From NCBI GenBank assembly GCA_002452425.1, contig DKFQ01000154.1, positions 4,108 through 27,782 of the forward strand: a stretch of DNA of 23,675 nucleotides, read 5' to 3'. The DNA comes from Sulfurimonas sp. UBA6792 (GTDB lineage Bacteria; Campylobacterota; Campylobacteria; Campylobacterales; Sulfurimonadaceae). Positions 1-7,697 of this stretch are shown piece after piece; position 1 is the first letter of the stretch, and each line of letters opens with the position of its first letter. The notes below the pieces were generated by a model. That model searched no databases and was not told where the DNA came from. It worked only from the letters and a program-made list of their open reading frames with translations. Position numbers and translations under genes: made by a program.

Positions 1-1029
1 AGCCGTCTCTCTATTTTTTTCTATAACATTGTCACGTTCAAAAATATCAAGCGTAGCGTTTGCCGCCGCACATGCGAGTGCATTTCCCGTATAGCTATGC
101 GAGTGTAAAAAGGCTCTGTTTTCGTTATAGTCACAGTAAAAAGCACCATAAATCTCATTGGTCGTTAGTGCCACAGAAAGCGGCAAATAGCCGCCCGTAA
201 GCCCTTTTGACAAAACAATAAAATCCGGTGTTATGTTAGCACTCTGACACGCAAACATCTCCCCTGTTCGCCCAAAACCAACCATAACTTCATCGGCTAT
301 AAGATGAATGTCATATCTGCTGCAAATCTCACGAACTAAAACCAAAAACTCTTTATGGTACATATGCATAGAGCCTGCTCCCTGCACAAGCGGCTCTAAG
401 ATGATGGCACTTATATCATCGGCTCTTAATGCGCACAACGCCTCAAACGCCGATGCAGCCTCTCTTGCCGCTTCTATGCTCCCATCTTTTGGCACAGGCG
501 TTTGGATACTTTGTATAAGAAGCGGCTCATACGTCTCTTTGTAGAGCTTGACATCGCCGACACTCAGCGCACCGATGGTCTCGCCATGATATGAGTTAGT
601 CAGTGAGACAAAAATAGTTTTTATCTTAGAGTTGTTTTTGTGTGCATGAAAACTCATCTTGAGTGCGACTTCAACAGCGCTTGAGCCGTTATCTGCATAA
701 AAACACTTCTCCAACCCTTTGGGCGTGAGTTTTACTAGTCTCTCAGAGAGTTTCACCACTTGCTCATGCGTAAAACCCGCAAGGATGACATGCTCCAAAG
801 TCTCTAACTGCTCTCTTATTTTTGCATTGATATAGCTGTTTGTATGCCCAAAAAGGTTAACCCACCAACTGCTTATGGCATCGATATAACGATTTCCGTC
901 AAAATCTTCAAGATAGATACCATGTGCTTTTTTTATGGGGATGAGAGGTAACTGCTCATGGTCTTTCATCTGCGTGCAAGGATGCCACAATACAGCCAAA
1001 TCTCTCTGTGTTAATTCAGCGTTATTCAT
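1..1029 (-). CDS. bioA: Adenosylmethionine-8-amino-7-oxononanoate aminotransferase (5' part, runs off the left edge)
   Basis: BioA is a PLP enzyme that uses S-adenosylmethionine to convert KAPA to DAPA in biotin synthesis, in the cytoplasm. My reading of the minus strand from the ATG at 1029 gives 343 residues with no stop, so the last 80 or so residues of a roughly 430-residue protein lie outside the window. Visible family marks are LWHPCTQM near the N-terminus, the BioA-type SSWW segment, a YHGET motif, IIADEV-like strand residues (LIADEVMVGFGRTG) and LSKGLTGG, where K275 should be the Schiff-base lysine, close to its place in the E. coli enzyme. The double Trp favours BioA over other class III aminotransferases. 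The start overlaps the stop of the upstream gene as ATGA, suggesting translational coupling. Confidence 0.95.
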   Translation of the reverse strand, partial: MNNAELTQRDLAVLWHPCTQMKDHEQLPLIPIKKAHGIYLEDFDGNRYIDAISSWWVNLFGHTNSYINAKIREQLETLEHVILAGFTHEQVVKLSERLVKLTPKGLEKCFYADNGSSAVEVALKMSFHAHKNNSKIKTIFVSLTNSYHGETIGALSVGDVKLYKETYEPLLIQSIQTPVPKDGSIEAAREAASAFEALCALRADDISAIILEPLVQGAGSMHMYHKEFLVLVREICSRYDIHLIADEVMVGFGRTGEMFACQSANITPDFIVLSKGLTGGYLPLSVALTTNEIYGAFYCDYNENRAFLHSHSYTGNALACAAANATLDIFERDNVIEKNRETA

Positions 1030-1373
1030 TGAGGTGTTAATGCTTTATACTCATCCGTATAGCATAAATTTGTACATGCCAAAAGTCCGTAGAGTTCTAT
1101 CTCTAGCCCGCTCAAATCAAAAAGTTCTTCACCCTCTTCGCCTAAGAAGATAAATTTCTCATATTTATGATTCTCTTTGTCGATGTATTTGGAGTAAACA
1201 ACATAATACGCATCTTGAAGCTCTCTTATTTTAGACGAGGCTTTGAGAAATTTTTCGCATGTTTTGTCTATTTTTTTAATCTCTAAAACATCAGACTGGA
1301 TCGTATTTAGAAGCACTACTGGCAGTTTTGGCAGCTCTTCTTCAATATTGGCGTATTTTTTTGTTTCTCTCAT
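1026..1373 (-). CDS. Hypothetical 115-residue protein upstream of bioA
   Basis: I do not recognise this family. The protein is soluble-looking, rich in Lys and Glu, with no signal peptide or membrane segment. Residues from about 5 to 60 look helical (repeated Leu/Ile spacing and charged residues), and the rest has a short acidic stretch (EEGEELFDLSG) and three cysteines, two of them in ACTNLC. The ATG at 1373 has an AAGGA ribosome binding site seven bases before it, which supports the start. The stop overlaps the bioA start by ATGA, so the two are almost certainly cotranscribed. Whether it has anything to do with biotin is unknown; position is the only hint. Confidence 0.75.
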   Translation of the reverse strand: MRETKKYANIEEELPKLPVVLLNTIQSDVLEIKKIDKTCEKFLKASSKIRELQDAYYVVYSKYIDKENHKYEKFIFLGEEGEELFDLSGLEIELYGLLACTNLCYTDEYKALTPQ

Positions 1374-1391
1374 AAAAAATCCTTGTTACCC

Positions 1392-1415
1392 TGTAAAATG
1401 AGTTTTGATTTTACA
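1392..1415. promoter_or_regulatory. Inverted repeat between divergent bioA and ppiD-like operons
   Basis: TGTAAAAT at 1392-1399 and its exact complement ATTTTACA at 1408-1415 are separated by 8 bases. On each strand TGTAAAAT resembles an extended -10 element (TG then TAAAAT). The site may therefore be either an operator palindrome or two overlapping, face-to-face -10 elements serving both operons. No convincing -35 was seen on either strand. It is also vaguely like a biotin-repressor site, but the arm spacing does not match the enterobacterial pattern. Confidence 0.4.
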
Positions 1416-1531
1416 CCCTTTTGATTTACATTTCTCTTAGACGTTCAAAGTCCCTCGATTCGGCTTTATCAAGGTTTAATACGAATTTACCTAAAATTAC
1501 AAAAATATCACTTAGCAAGGCTTATAACACG

Positions 1532-2995
1532 ATGATAACATGGATGCAAAAACATAAAAAATATCTCATAGTCACTATCTGGATTTCTACCATCGCATTT
1601 GTCGGTGCTGGGTTTGTTGGCTGGGGTCAGTATGACTATGGTGACAAAGCTGGTGCAGTCGCAAAAGTGGGGAGTGTAGAGATTACGATGGGTGAGCTAC
1701 AAAAGAGCTACTCTGATCTTTACAACCAATACGCACAGATATTTAAAGGAGATTTTGATGAGGAAAAAGCCAAAAGTTTTGGTTTACAATCACAAGCTCT
1801 CAATTTCTTAACACAACAAGCTCTTGTTTTAAATCTTGCAAAATCTTATAGCCTTGACGTGACAGATGCTGAGTTGCTAGAACATCTCAAATCTTTAGAG
1901 TATTTTCAAAAAGATGGTGTGTTTAACAAGGATATCTATAAAGATGTTCTCTCAAAAAACAACCTCAAAATCAAAGACTATGAAGCCAATGTAAAAAAAG
2001 AGCTTCTTATCAAAAAAACACTTATGCTTCTGCCTATCGAGACAAAAGAGAGTGAGTCAAAAATCATCGATACGGCAATGAGCATCGCCGACAAGCTTGA
2101 CTATAAAGTGCTCAAAGAGGAGATTATTACTATCGAGACTACAGATGAACTTTTAAAACCATTTTGGGAAAAGATACAAAATAGTTTTATGAGCGAAGTG
2201 AGTTATGATGTCAAGTATCTCAAACAGCCAAAAGTAACTAAAGAGTATGATGAGGCGCTTCTCGCTGAACACTACAATGAAAACAAAGCAAACTTCAAAG
2301 ATGGCGAAGGGAAGATTTTAGCTCTTGATATGGCAAAAGAGCAGGTAAAGAGTGCTTTAGATGCAAAAGAGACAAAAAAAGAGGCACTAAAAAAATACGT
2401 TGCTTATAAAAAAGGAGAAGCGGATGTGAGTGAGCTACAACAAGCAACGCTTTTAGCTTCTAGCAACCCTTTTGGAGCAGAAGCTTTGGATGTTGTCTCA
2501 AAACTGACGCCTGCATCTCCTTTTTCTAAACCTGTTTTGGTTGGCGAGGAGTATCTCATCTTTGAACTAGTTGCTCTAAATGCAGCAAAACCAAAAACAT
2601 TTGAAGAGGCAAAAGCCGAGCTTCTCCCTATGTATGTACGAGACCAAAAAAGAATCAAGCTTTTAGAGCTTGCAAAAAACTCATTTGCTACATTTAATGG
2701 AAAAATAACCGATTTTATAACGGCAAATGATTCAAACAAACTAACAGATTTAACAAAAGATGAAGCAGACGAGTTTTTAAGCACTCTTTTTTCGTCACAA
2801 GAAAAAAGAGGATATATCGCTTTAGAGAGTGGAAATGTTGTTATGTATAACGTTATGGAACAAAGATTGCTTAGCAATACTAACACCGACCCAAACAACT
2901 CGATTGCTAGAGTAAAGAGCGGCATGTTTAACGAAGGTTTGATTAAAGCCCTTCAAAACAAGTATAAAACTGAGATTTTCATCCAAGGACTCTAA
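1532..2995 (+). CDS. Membrane-anchored SurA/PpiD-like periplasmic chaperone (peptidyl-prolyl isomerase family)
   Basis: The 487-residue protein starts with a short basic cytoplasmic tail and one membrane helix (about residues 11-29), followed by a large Lys/Glu-rich periplasmic part. The first 200 residues after the helix match the SurA_N-type helical chaperone region (QKSYSDLYNQYAQIF, QALNFLTQQALVLNLAKSYSLDVTDAEL). The later part contains a region like a degenerate parvulin domain (SNPFGAEALDVV, then PVLVGEEYLIFELV). The architecture is that of PpiD: inner-membrane anchor, outer-membrane protein folding in the periplasm. I chose ATG 1532 because the membrane helix follows directly; the upstream 37 codons look like leader DNA. 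A second ATG at 1544 is possible. It lies one base before ftsA, so it is probably in the same transcript. Confidence 0.8.
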   Translation: MITWMQKHKKYLIVTIWISTIAFVGAGFVGWGQYDYGDKAGAVAKVGSVEITMGELQKSYSDLYNQYAQIFKGDFDEEKAKSFGLQSQALNFLTQQALVLNLAKSYSLDVTDAELLEHLKSLEYFQKDGVFNKDIYKDVLSKNNLKIKDYEANVKKELLIKKTLMLLPIETKESESKIIDTAMSIADKLDYKVLKEEIITIETTDELLKPFWEKIQNSFMSEVSYDVKYLKQPKVTKEYDEALLAEHYNENKANFKDGEGKILALDMAKEQVKSALDAKETKKEALKKYVAYKKGEADVSELQQATLLASSNPFGAEALDVVSKLTPASPFSKPVLVGEEYLIFELVALNAAKPKTFEEAKAELLPMYVRDQKRIKLLELAKNSFATFNGKITDFITANDSNKLTDLTKDEADEFLSTLFSSQEKRGYIALESGNVVMYNVMEQRLLSNTNTDPNNSIARVKSGMFNEGLIKALQNKYKTEIFIQGL

Positions 2996-2996
2996 G

Positions 2997-4355
2997 TTGA
3001 GCAGAACTATTTTAGCCATAGATATAGGTTCGACAAAAATATGTGCAATTATCGCTGAAGTAAGCGCTGATAAATCCATATCTATTATAGGAGCAGGCGT
3101 CTGCAAAGCGCAAGGGATTAGAAGAGGGAGTATCACAAATATTGAACTTGCTTCAAAATCCATAAGAACAGCGCTCAACGATGCCAAAAGAGTCTCAGGT
3201 TCAGAAGCAAAAACTGCTGCGATAGTTTCTATCTCTGGGGCTTACACAAAAAGTTTAAATTCGAGCGGCATAGTCAACATCCAAAACAAAGAGGTCAGTT
3301 TTAAAGAGATAGAGAGAGTTATGCAAGCTTCTCTTTATAACGCTAACATCCCAAACGAGTATGAAGTGCTTCACGCTCTGCCTTATAACTTTAAAGTTGA
3401 TGACCAAGACTACATCGAAGACCCTCTAGGGATGAACGCTTCAAGACTTGAAGTGGACACACACATCATCACAACACAAAAATCAAATCTCAACAATTTA
3501 CGCAAAGCAGTTCGCGGTGCAGGCGTTGAAGTTGAAAACATTGTACTTGCCGGATATGCATCTTCTATCGCAACACTCAATCCAGATGAAAAAGAGCTAG
3601 GTGTTGCACTTATAGATATGGGTGGCAACACAAGCAATATCGTTATCCACTCTGGAAACTCCATACGTTACAATGACTTTTTAGGTGTTGGTTCTAACCA
3701 TGTAACAAGTGATTTGTCTATGGCGCTTCATACACCACTCAACATTGCAGAAAACGTAAAGCTCAACTATGGTTCACTTTTAGCGCCGAGTAATGATTTG
3801 ATTGAGATTCCCATTATTGGCAATGAAAATGCAACGCATGAAGTCTCTTTAGAAGTTGTCCACAATGTTATCTATGCAAGAGTGGAAGAGACACTGATGA
3901 TTTTGGCACAGTTCCTTGAAAATAGTGGACTTAAAGACAAAATGGGTGCTGGCATAGTACTTACAGGTGGTTTTTCACAAATGGAAGGGATGCGAGAACT
4001 GGCAATCGCAACATTTGGCTCTATCCCTGTACGTCTTGCAAAACCAAAAGAGATGCATGGACTCTTCGACAACCTCCGTTCACCTGAGTACTCAAGTGCT
4101 ATTGGTCTGGTTATTTATGCAGCTTCTGCATATACGCTCTATGAGATAGACGTCAACAGAAGAGTAAGACACTCAAATGAAGTTTTTGAAGAACAACTTC
4201 CGATTAACCTTGTAAATGAACCGGAGATTCCTGTTCCTCCTTTTCAGCAGGAGAAAAAAGAAATGATGGTCAATATTGGGCTAAAAAAAGAGAAGAAAAA
4301 AGACGAAGCTGGGGTATTTAGTAAATTTTGGAACTGGGCAACCCAGTTATTTTAA
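2997..4355 (+). CDS. ftsA: Cell division protein FtsA
   Basis: FtsA is the actin-like protein that ties the FtsZ ring to the inner membrane. The 452-residue product has the actin-fold nucleotide motifs in order: phosphate-1 AIDIGSTKICAI near the start, phosphate-2 LIDMGGNTSNIVI in the middle, and the adenosine motif GIVLTGGFSQMEG near residue 325. The C-terminal SKFWNWATQLF is an amphipathic, Trp-containing segment as expected for the membrane-targeting helix. The start is TTG at 2997, supported by AAGGA at 2985-2989 and by the immediate start of the conserved domain; the previous gene ends one base earlier. ftsZ follows 9 bases after the stop, the usual pairing. Confidence 0.97.
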   Translation: MSRTILAIDIGSTKICAIIAEVSADKSISIIGAGVCKAQGIRRGSITNIELASKSIRTALNDAKRVSGSEAKTAAIVSISGAYTKSLNSSGIVNIQNKEVSFKEIERVMQASLYNANIPNEYEVLHALPYNFKVDDQDYIEDPLGMNASRLEVDTHIITTQKSNLNNLRKAVRGAGVEVENIVLAGYASSIATLNPDEKELGVALIDMGGNTSNIVIHSGNSIRYNDFLGVGSNHVTSDLSMALHTPLNIAENVKLNYGSLLAPSNDLIEIPIIGNENATHEVSLEVVHNVIYARVEETLMILAQFLENSGLKDKMGAGIVLTGGFSQMEGMRELAIATFGSIPVRLAKPKEMHGLFDNLRSPEYSSAIGLVIYAASAYTLYEIDVNRRVRHSNEVFEEQLPINLVNEPEIPVPPFQQEKKEMMVNIGLKKEKKKDEAGVFSKFWNWATQLF

Positions 4356-4364
4356 GGAGAAGAT

Positions 4365-5483
4365 ATGGAACCATTTTTGATTGAAGAAGCACAAAAAATT
4401 AGCGGTGCAAGAATAGTAGCTGTTGGCGTTGGTGGCGGCGGTGGAAATATGATTGGTCACATGATCAAAAATGGTGTCACTGGCATAGAGATGATTATGG
4501 TAAACACCGATGCGCAGGCACTAAAAGATGCAACAAGTGCAAGAACTATTCAAATCGGAACAAAGCTTACAAAAGGTCTTGGTGCGGGAATGAAGCCTGA
4601 AATCGGAAGAGAGTCTGCCCTTGAGAGCTATGATGAGATTAGAAGTGCGCTTGAAGGTGCTGATATCGTCTTTATCTCTGCAGGTCTTGGCGGTGGAACT
4701 GGTACAGGCGCTGCTCCTATCGTTGCAAAAATTGCAAAAGAGGTGGATGCCCTTACTATCTCTATCGTTACAAAACCTTTTATGTTTGAAGCACCAAAGA
4801 GACTAAAACTTGCAAAAATGGGACTTGAAGAACTTAAAAAAGAGAGTGATTCAATCGTTGTTATTCCAAACGACAAACTTCTCTCTATCATCGATAGAAA
4901 ACTTGGCATTAAAGATAGTTTTAAAATCGTTGATGGTGTTTTAGCTCAAGCTGTTAGTGGAACGGCAGGTGTTATCCTAGCCAATGGCGACAACGACATC
5001 AACCTTGACTTTGCCGACTTAAAAACAGTTATGAGTCACAAAGGTATGGCACTTATGGGTGTTGGCGAACATGAGGGTGAAAATGCAGCATATGAAGCCA
5101 TCAAAGCAGCAATCGAATCACCACTTCTTGACAACGTCTCTATCAATGGCGCTATGGGTGTTTTAGTTCACTTCTATATGCATCCAAACTTCCCAATGAT
5201 GGAAATATCAGATGCTATGATTGTTGTTCAAGAGAGCGCACATGAAGATGCGGATGTTATCTTTGGTACTTCAACAGACGAATCTCTTCCTGAAGATTAT
5301 GTAAAAATCACAATTGTTGCAACTGGCTTTGAGAGAGACCTCAAGGTAGTAACAAACAATGAGCATTTTGTTAGTGAAACTCCTGCACATATACAAAAAA
5401 TCCGCCCACGCCTTGTTGTTGGCGGTGATTTGGATAGTAACCATTTAGACATTCCCTCTTATATGAGAATCCAACAAGACTAA
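4365..5483 (+). CDS. ftsZ: Cell division GTPase FtsZ
   Basis: FtsZ is the tubulin-like GTPase that forms the division ring. The 372-residue protein carries the nucleotide-binding GVGGGGGNMI (about residues 21-30) and the tubulin signature GGGTGTG (about 109-115). The T7-loop region NLDFADLKTVM, which completes the GTPase site of the neighbouring subunit, is also present. The C-terminal tail is short and ends in LDIPSYMRIQQD; LDIPSYMR is the conserved peptide that binds FtsA and other partners. AAGGAG seven bases before the ATG gives a strong ribosome binding site. Confidence 0.98.
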   Translation: MEPFLIEEAQKISGARIVAVGVGGGGGNMIGHMIKNGVTGIEMIMVNTDAQALKDATSARTIQIGTKLTKGLGAGMKPEIGRESALESYDEIRSALEGADIVFISAGLGGGTGTGAAPIVAKIAKEVDALTISIVTKPFMFEAPKRLKLAKMGLEELKKESDSIVVIPNDKLLSIIDRKLGIKDSFKIVDGVLAQAVSGTAGVILANGDNDINLDFADLKTVMSHKGMALMGVGEHEGENAAYEAIKAAIESPLLDNVSINGAMGVLVHFYMHPNFPMMEISDAMIVVQESAHEDADVIFGTSTDESLPEDYVKITIVATGFERDLKVVTNNEHFVSETPAHIQKIRPRLVVGGDLDSNHLDIPSYMRIQQD

Positions 5484-5496
5484 CTCCACGCATCGG

Positions 5497-5517
5497 CTCT
5501 CTGCTTTATGCAGAGAG
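5497..5517 (+). terminator. Hairpin downstream of ftsZ, probable terminator
   Basis: CTCTCTGC and GCAGAGAG form a perfect 8-bp stem around the loop TTTAT, 13 bases after the ftsZ stop. It is followed by an A/T-rich stretch (TTAAAATTATT) rather than a clean run of T, so it may be a weak terminator or a 3' end stabiliser. It marks the likely end of the division transcript. Confidence 0.55.
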
Positions 5518-5545
5518 TTAAAATTATTGACAAAAAGAGAATCAG

Positions 5546-5971
5546 ATGAAATTTCTACTCACCGCCCTTTTATTTCCCATATTATCTTTGGCTTCAAACA
5601 TAACAACAAGGGAGATGCCTCTTGATAAAATGCAAGAACAAAACAGAGAGATTACAAGATTAGCAGCCGTTGAACTCTCAAAATCACTCCCACAAACCAT
5701 AGACAAACATACAAAACTCACAAAAGTGGAAGCACAAGATACTGTTTTAGTCTATACCTATGAGATTGACGCTGCACCAAAAAGTGATGCACAAATCAAA
5801 CAAGAAGACCATACAAGGATGCAAGAAGCTATCACGTATGGTGTTTGTTCTAGTTCACAGCGTTTTTTAAAAGCAAACATAGCTATCCGCTACATCTACA
5901 ACAGTGCACATAGTAAAAACGAACTTTTTCGCTTTGATATAGAGAGTAAAAGCTGCGAAAATCTCAAATAA
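5546..5971 (+). CDS. Small exported protein of unknown function
   Basis: The 141-residue product has a Sec-type signal peptide (MKFLLTALLFPILSLAS, likely cleaved near residue 17) and should be periplasmic. Two cysteines, in GVCSSSQRF and at SKSC near the end, are placed as in small periplasmic proteins with one disulfide. The segment ANIAIRYIYNSAHSKNELF reads as a beta hairpin before the last cysteine. I do not recognise a named family. It lies between ftsZ and the Crp/Fnr gene and ends 12 bases before the latter, so it is probably cotranscribed with the regulator. A role in nitrous oxide respiration cannot be claimed from the sequence. Confidence 0.75.
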   Translation: MKFLLTALLFPILSLASNITTREMPLDKMQEQNREITRLAAVELSKSLPQTIDKHTKLTKVEAQDTVLVYTYEIDAAPKSDAQIKQEDHTRMQEAITYGVCSSSQRFLKANIAIRYIYNSAHSKNELFRFDIESKSCENLK

Positions 5972-5983
5972 AGAAGCCTTATC

Positions 5984-6640
5984 GTGCTCCTTAAAGACAC
6001 TCTCTCTTCCTTAGATTTTTTCTCATCTTTAGGGGATGAAGAGCTGGATTTGCTCATCTCTTTTTCCTCTATAAGTTCTTACGCCAAAGAGTATATTGTC
6101 CACTATGAAAAACAAGAGAGTAGTGCACTTCTTTTTTTACTCCAAGGAGTTGCAAAAGCATACAAAATCGATAAGCACAACAATGAAATCTTTTTACACT
6201 ACATCTACGCTCCATCCCTTATCTCAGATATATCAAACTTAAAAAAAGAGAAAATCCTCACCTTCTCCAACGTCTCGCTTATTGAAGATTCTAAAATTCT
6301 TGCGATTGAATATAGCAAATTTAAAGAGTTTTTTTTAACAAAAGGACATCTTTGCGTAGAGTTTACGAACGAGGTTATCGCAAAATCAAACCAGTTACAG
6401 TCCCTTATCAATAGAGAGTTTATCTTTAGTTCGGTTGCAAAAGTGGCGATGATGCTGCATGATGATTTGGATATGTTTAACACACTTAAAAGAGGCGAAA
6501 TCTCTTTGATTTTAAACATTCAGCCAGAGACGCTCTCAAGAGTTCTCAACAGACTCAAACGTGACAATATTATCGACTCCAAAAATGCAAAGATTGTCGT
6601 TTTGAACAAAGAAGCTCTCCTATCTGTTTATGAGGAATAA
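5984..6640 (+). CDS. Crp/Fnr-family transcriptional regulator
   Basis: The 218-residue protein has an N-terminal cyclic-nucleotide-type beta roll (about 1-120, with LLFLLQGVAKAYKI), a long dimerisation helix (EFTNEVIAKSNQLQSLI) and a C-terminal winged helix. The recognition segment LNIQPETLSRVLNRLKRDNII (P-E-T-L-S-R) is typical of Crp/Fnr proteins. It lacks the N-terminal cysteine cluster of true FNR, and only one Cys is present, so it is unlikely to bind an iron-sulfur cluster. In Wolinella, Nss-type Crp/Fnr regulators without such cysteines respond to nitrogen oxides; this is a plausible relative, by inference. The start is GTG at 5984. The gene lies two genes upstream of nosZ, whose promoter has a matching palindrome. 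Confidence 0.88.
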   Translation: MLLKDTLSSLDFFSSLGDEELDLLISFSSISSYAKEYIVHYEKQESSALLFLLQGVAKAYKIDKHNNEIFLHYIYAPSLISDISNLKKEKILTFSNVSLIEDSKILAIEYSKFKEFFLTKGHLCVEFTNEVIAKSNQLQSLINREFIFSSVAKVAMMLHDDLDMFNTLKRGEISLILNIQPETLSRVLNRLKRDNIIDSKNAKIVVLNKEALLSVYEE

Positions 6641-6643
6641 ATA

Positions 6644-7579
6644 ATGAAAAAGATTAAAATTACTGGTGCACTCATATTTCTGTTCTCTTTGCTACTTGCG
6701 TTTCTTTTTAACCACACTTCAACAAGCATAGCACGCCATAACAGTGAAATCACTGCTATGAATGCTCAAAAAAACTTTACACAAGATATCTCCAAAAATA
6801 TTTTCTACTCCTACAAACACCCTAAAAACTCCTCAAAAGGGTTGGAGGACTCCATAAAACTCTTTTTACAAAATATGAGCAATCAAGAAAATGGGCTGCT
6901 TCGGGATGAAAAGATAAGAAAACTTTGGAACAATTTTTATCTTCATGTACAACATTTTAGAGATCAGATAAAGCACACATCCATCTACTCAAACATTCTT
7001 TTGGAAAAAGAGGTAAAAGAGATTTACGACATCAACCTCGCACTTATCGTGGAGAGTGACAACTTTATTGACAAGGAAATAGCACGCTTTAATGAGGAGC
7101 AAAACAAGTATATCATCTTGCAATATCTGCTCTTTTTTATCTTAGTTTCACTGCTTCTCTACATCTTTACACAGCTCAAGAGCGTCATTTTATTTGTACA
7201 AAAATTTCTCTGGGCTTCTAAAGAGATACTCTCTCAAACGTCTATCAAAACACTCCAACCCATAGAAGTTCAAGAGAGCAATCACGATATCTGTGAAGCA
7301 AAAGAAAATTTCAATGAGCTCGTACAAAAAATCAACGACTCCATCGCTTCTGCCACACAATCCATGGAGCACACCTACAAATCTCTTGAGATAGTAGAAC
7401 AAAATATAGAAAATCTAGTAGAGCTTATCTACGCAATGCATGAGGACTCTAGGGATAAAGAGCTCAAAAAGAAAGAGGATGCTATCATCCAATCTTTTGA
7501 AGAGTTAAGCATTTCAGCAAAAAAACTCAAAAACCTTAAGAGTGATTTGGATAGTTTGATCACACATACAAAATCTTAA
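6644..7579 (+). CDS. Two-helix membrane protein with possible PilJ/NarX-like sensor region, no output domain
   Basis: The 311-residue protein has a membrane helix at about 7-24, a periplasmic helical region at about 28-155, a second membrane helix at about 156-177, and then a cytoplasmic coiled coil to the end. The periplasmic part (RKLWNNFYLHVQHFRDQI, then VKEIYDINLALIVESDN) has the helix pattern of the PilJ / type IV pili methyl-accepting sensor region also found in NarX; this match is by eye. No histidine kinase, diguanylate cyclase or methyl-accepting signalling domain follows. The cytoplasmic tail has only long helices (SATQSMEHTYKSLEIVEQNI). It starts 3 bases after the Crp/Fnr stop, with GAGGA as ribosome binding site, so the two are cotranscribed, and nosZ follows. 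Confidence 0.75.
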   Translation: MKKIKITGALIFLFSLLLAFLFNHTSTSIARHNSEITAMNAQKNFTQDISKNIFYSYKHPKNSSKGLEDSIKLFLQNMSNQENGLLRDEKIRKLWNNFYLHVQHFRDQIKHTSIYSNILLEKEVKEIYDINLALIVESDNFIDKEIARFNEEQNKYIILQYLLFFILVSLLLYIFTQLKSVILFVQKFLWASKEILSQTSIKTLQPIEVQESNHDICEAKENFNELVQKINDSIASATQSMEHTYKSLEIVEQNIENLVELIYAMHEDSRDKELKKKEDAIIQSFEELSISAKKLKNLKSDLDSLITHTKS

Positions 7580-7596
7580 ATTTTCAAATTAATTTC

Positions 7597-7643
7597 AAAA
7601 TTTGACCAGTGTCAAATTTTAACCTCCCTTTTTTTTCTAATAT
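7597..7643 (+). promoter_or_regulatory. nosZ promoter: Fnr-type palindrome and -10 element
   Basis: AAAATTTGAC (7597-7606) and GTCAAATTTT (7611-7620) are perfect inverted repeats of 10 bases around the spacer CAGT. The core TTGAC-N4-GTCAA is a variant of the Fnr box TTGAT-N4-ATCAA. A -10 element TAATAT lies at 7638-7643. If the transcript starts 7 bases later, at 7650, the palindrome is centred at -41.5, the classical class II activation position of Crp/Fnr proteins. A short inverted repeat, TTTGAG (7654-7659) with CTCAAA (7674-7679), could fold at the 5' end of the 48-base leader. Positions are read directly; the start site is inferred. Confidence 0.85.
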
Positions 7644-7697
7644 ACATTTATGATTTGAGTAATTTTTTAAAACCTCAAACTAATTAAAGGAGAAAAA

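Noticed and set aside
1392..1415. Reading the inverted repeat as a biotin-repressor operator for bioA
   Set aside because: The TGTAAA and TTTACA arms are 12 bases apart, shorter than the usual BirA operator. Many Campylobacterota BirA proteins are thought to lack the DNA-binding domain. I kept it only as an unassigned inverted repeat.
2404..2925. Antisense open frame of 173 codons inside the ppiD-like gene
   Set aside because: It is the Ser/Leu-rich mirror of a Lys/Glu-rich coding strand, with no ribosome binding site and no recognisable domain.
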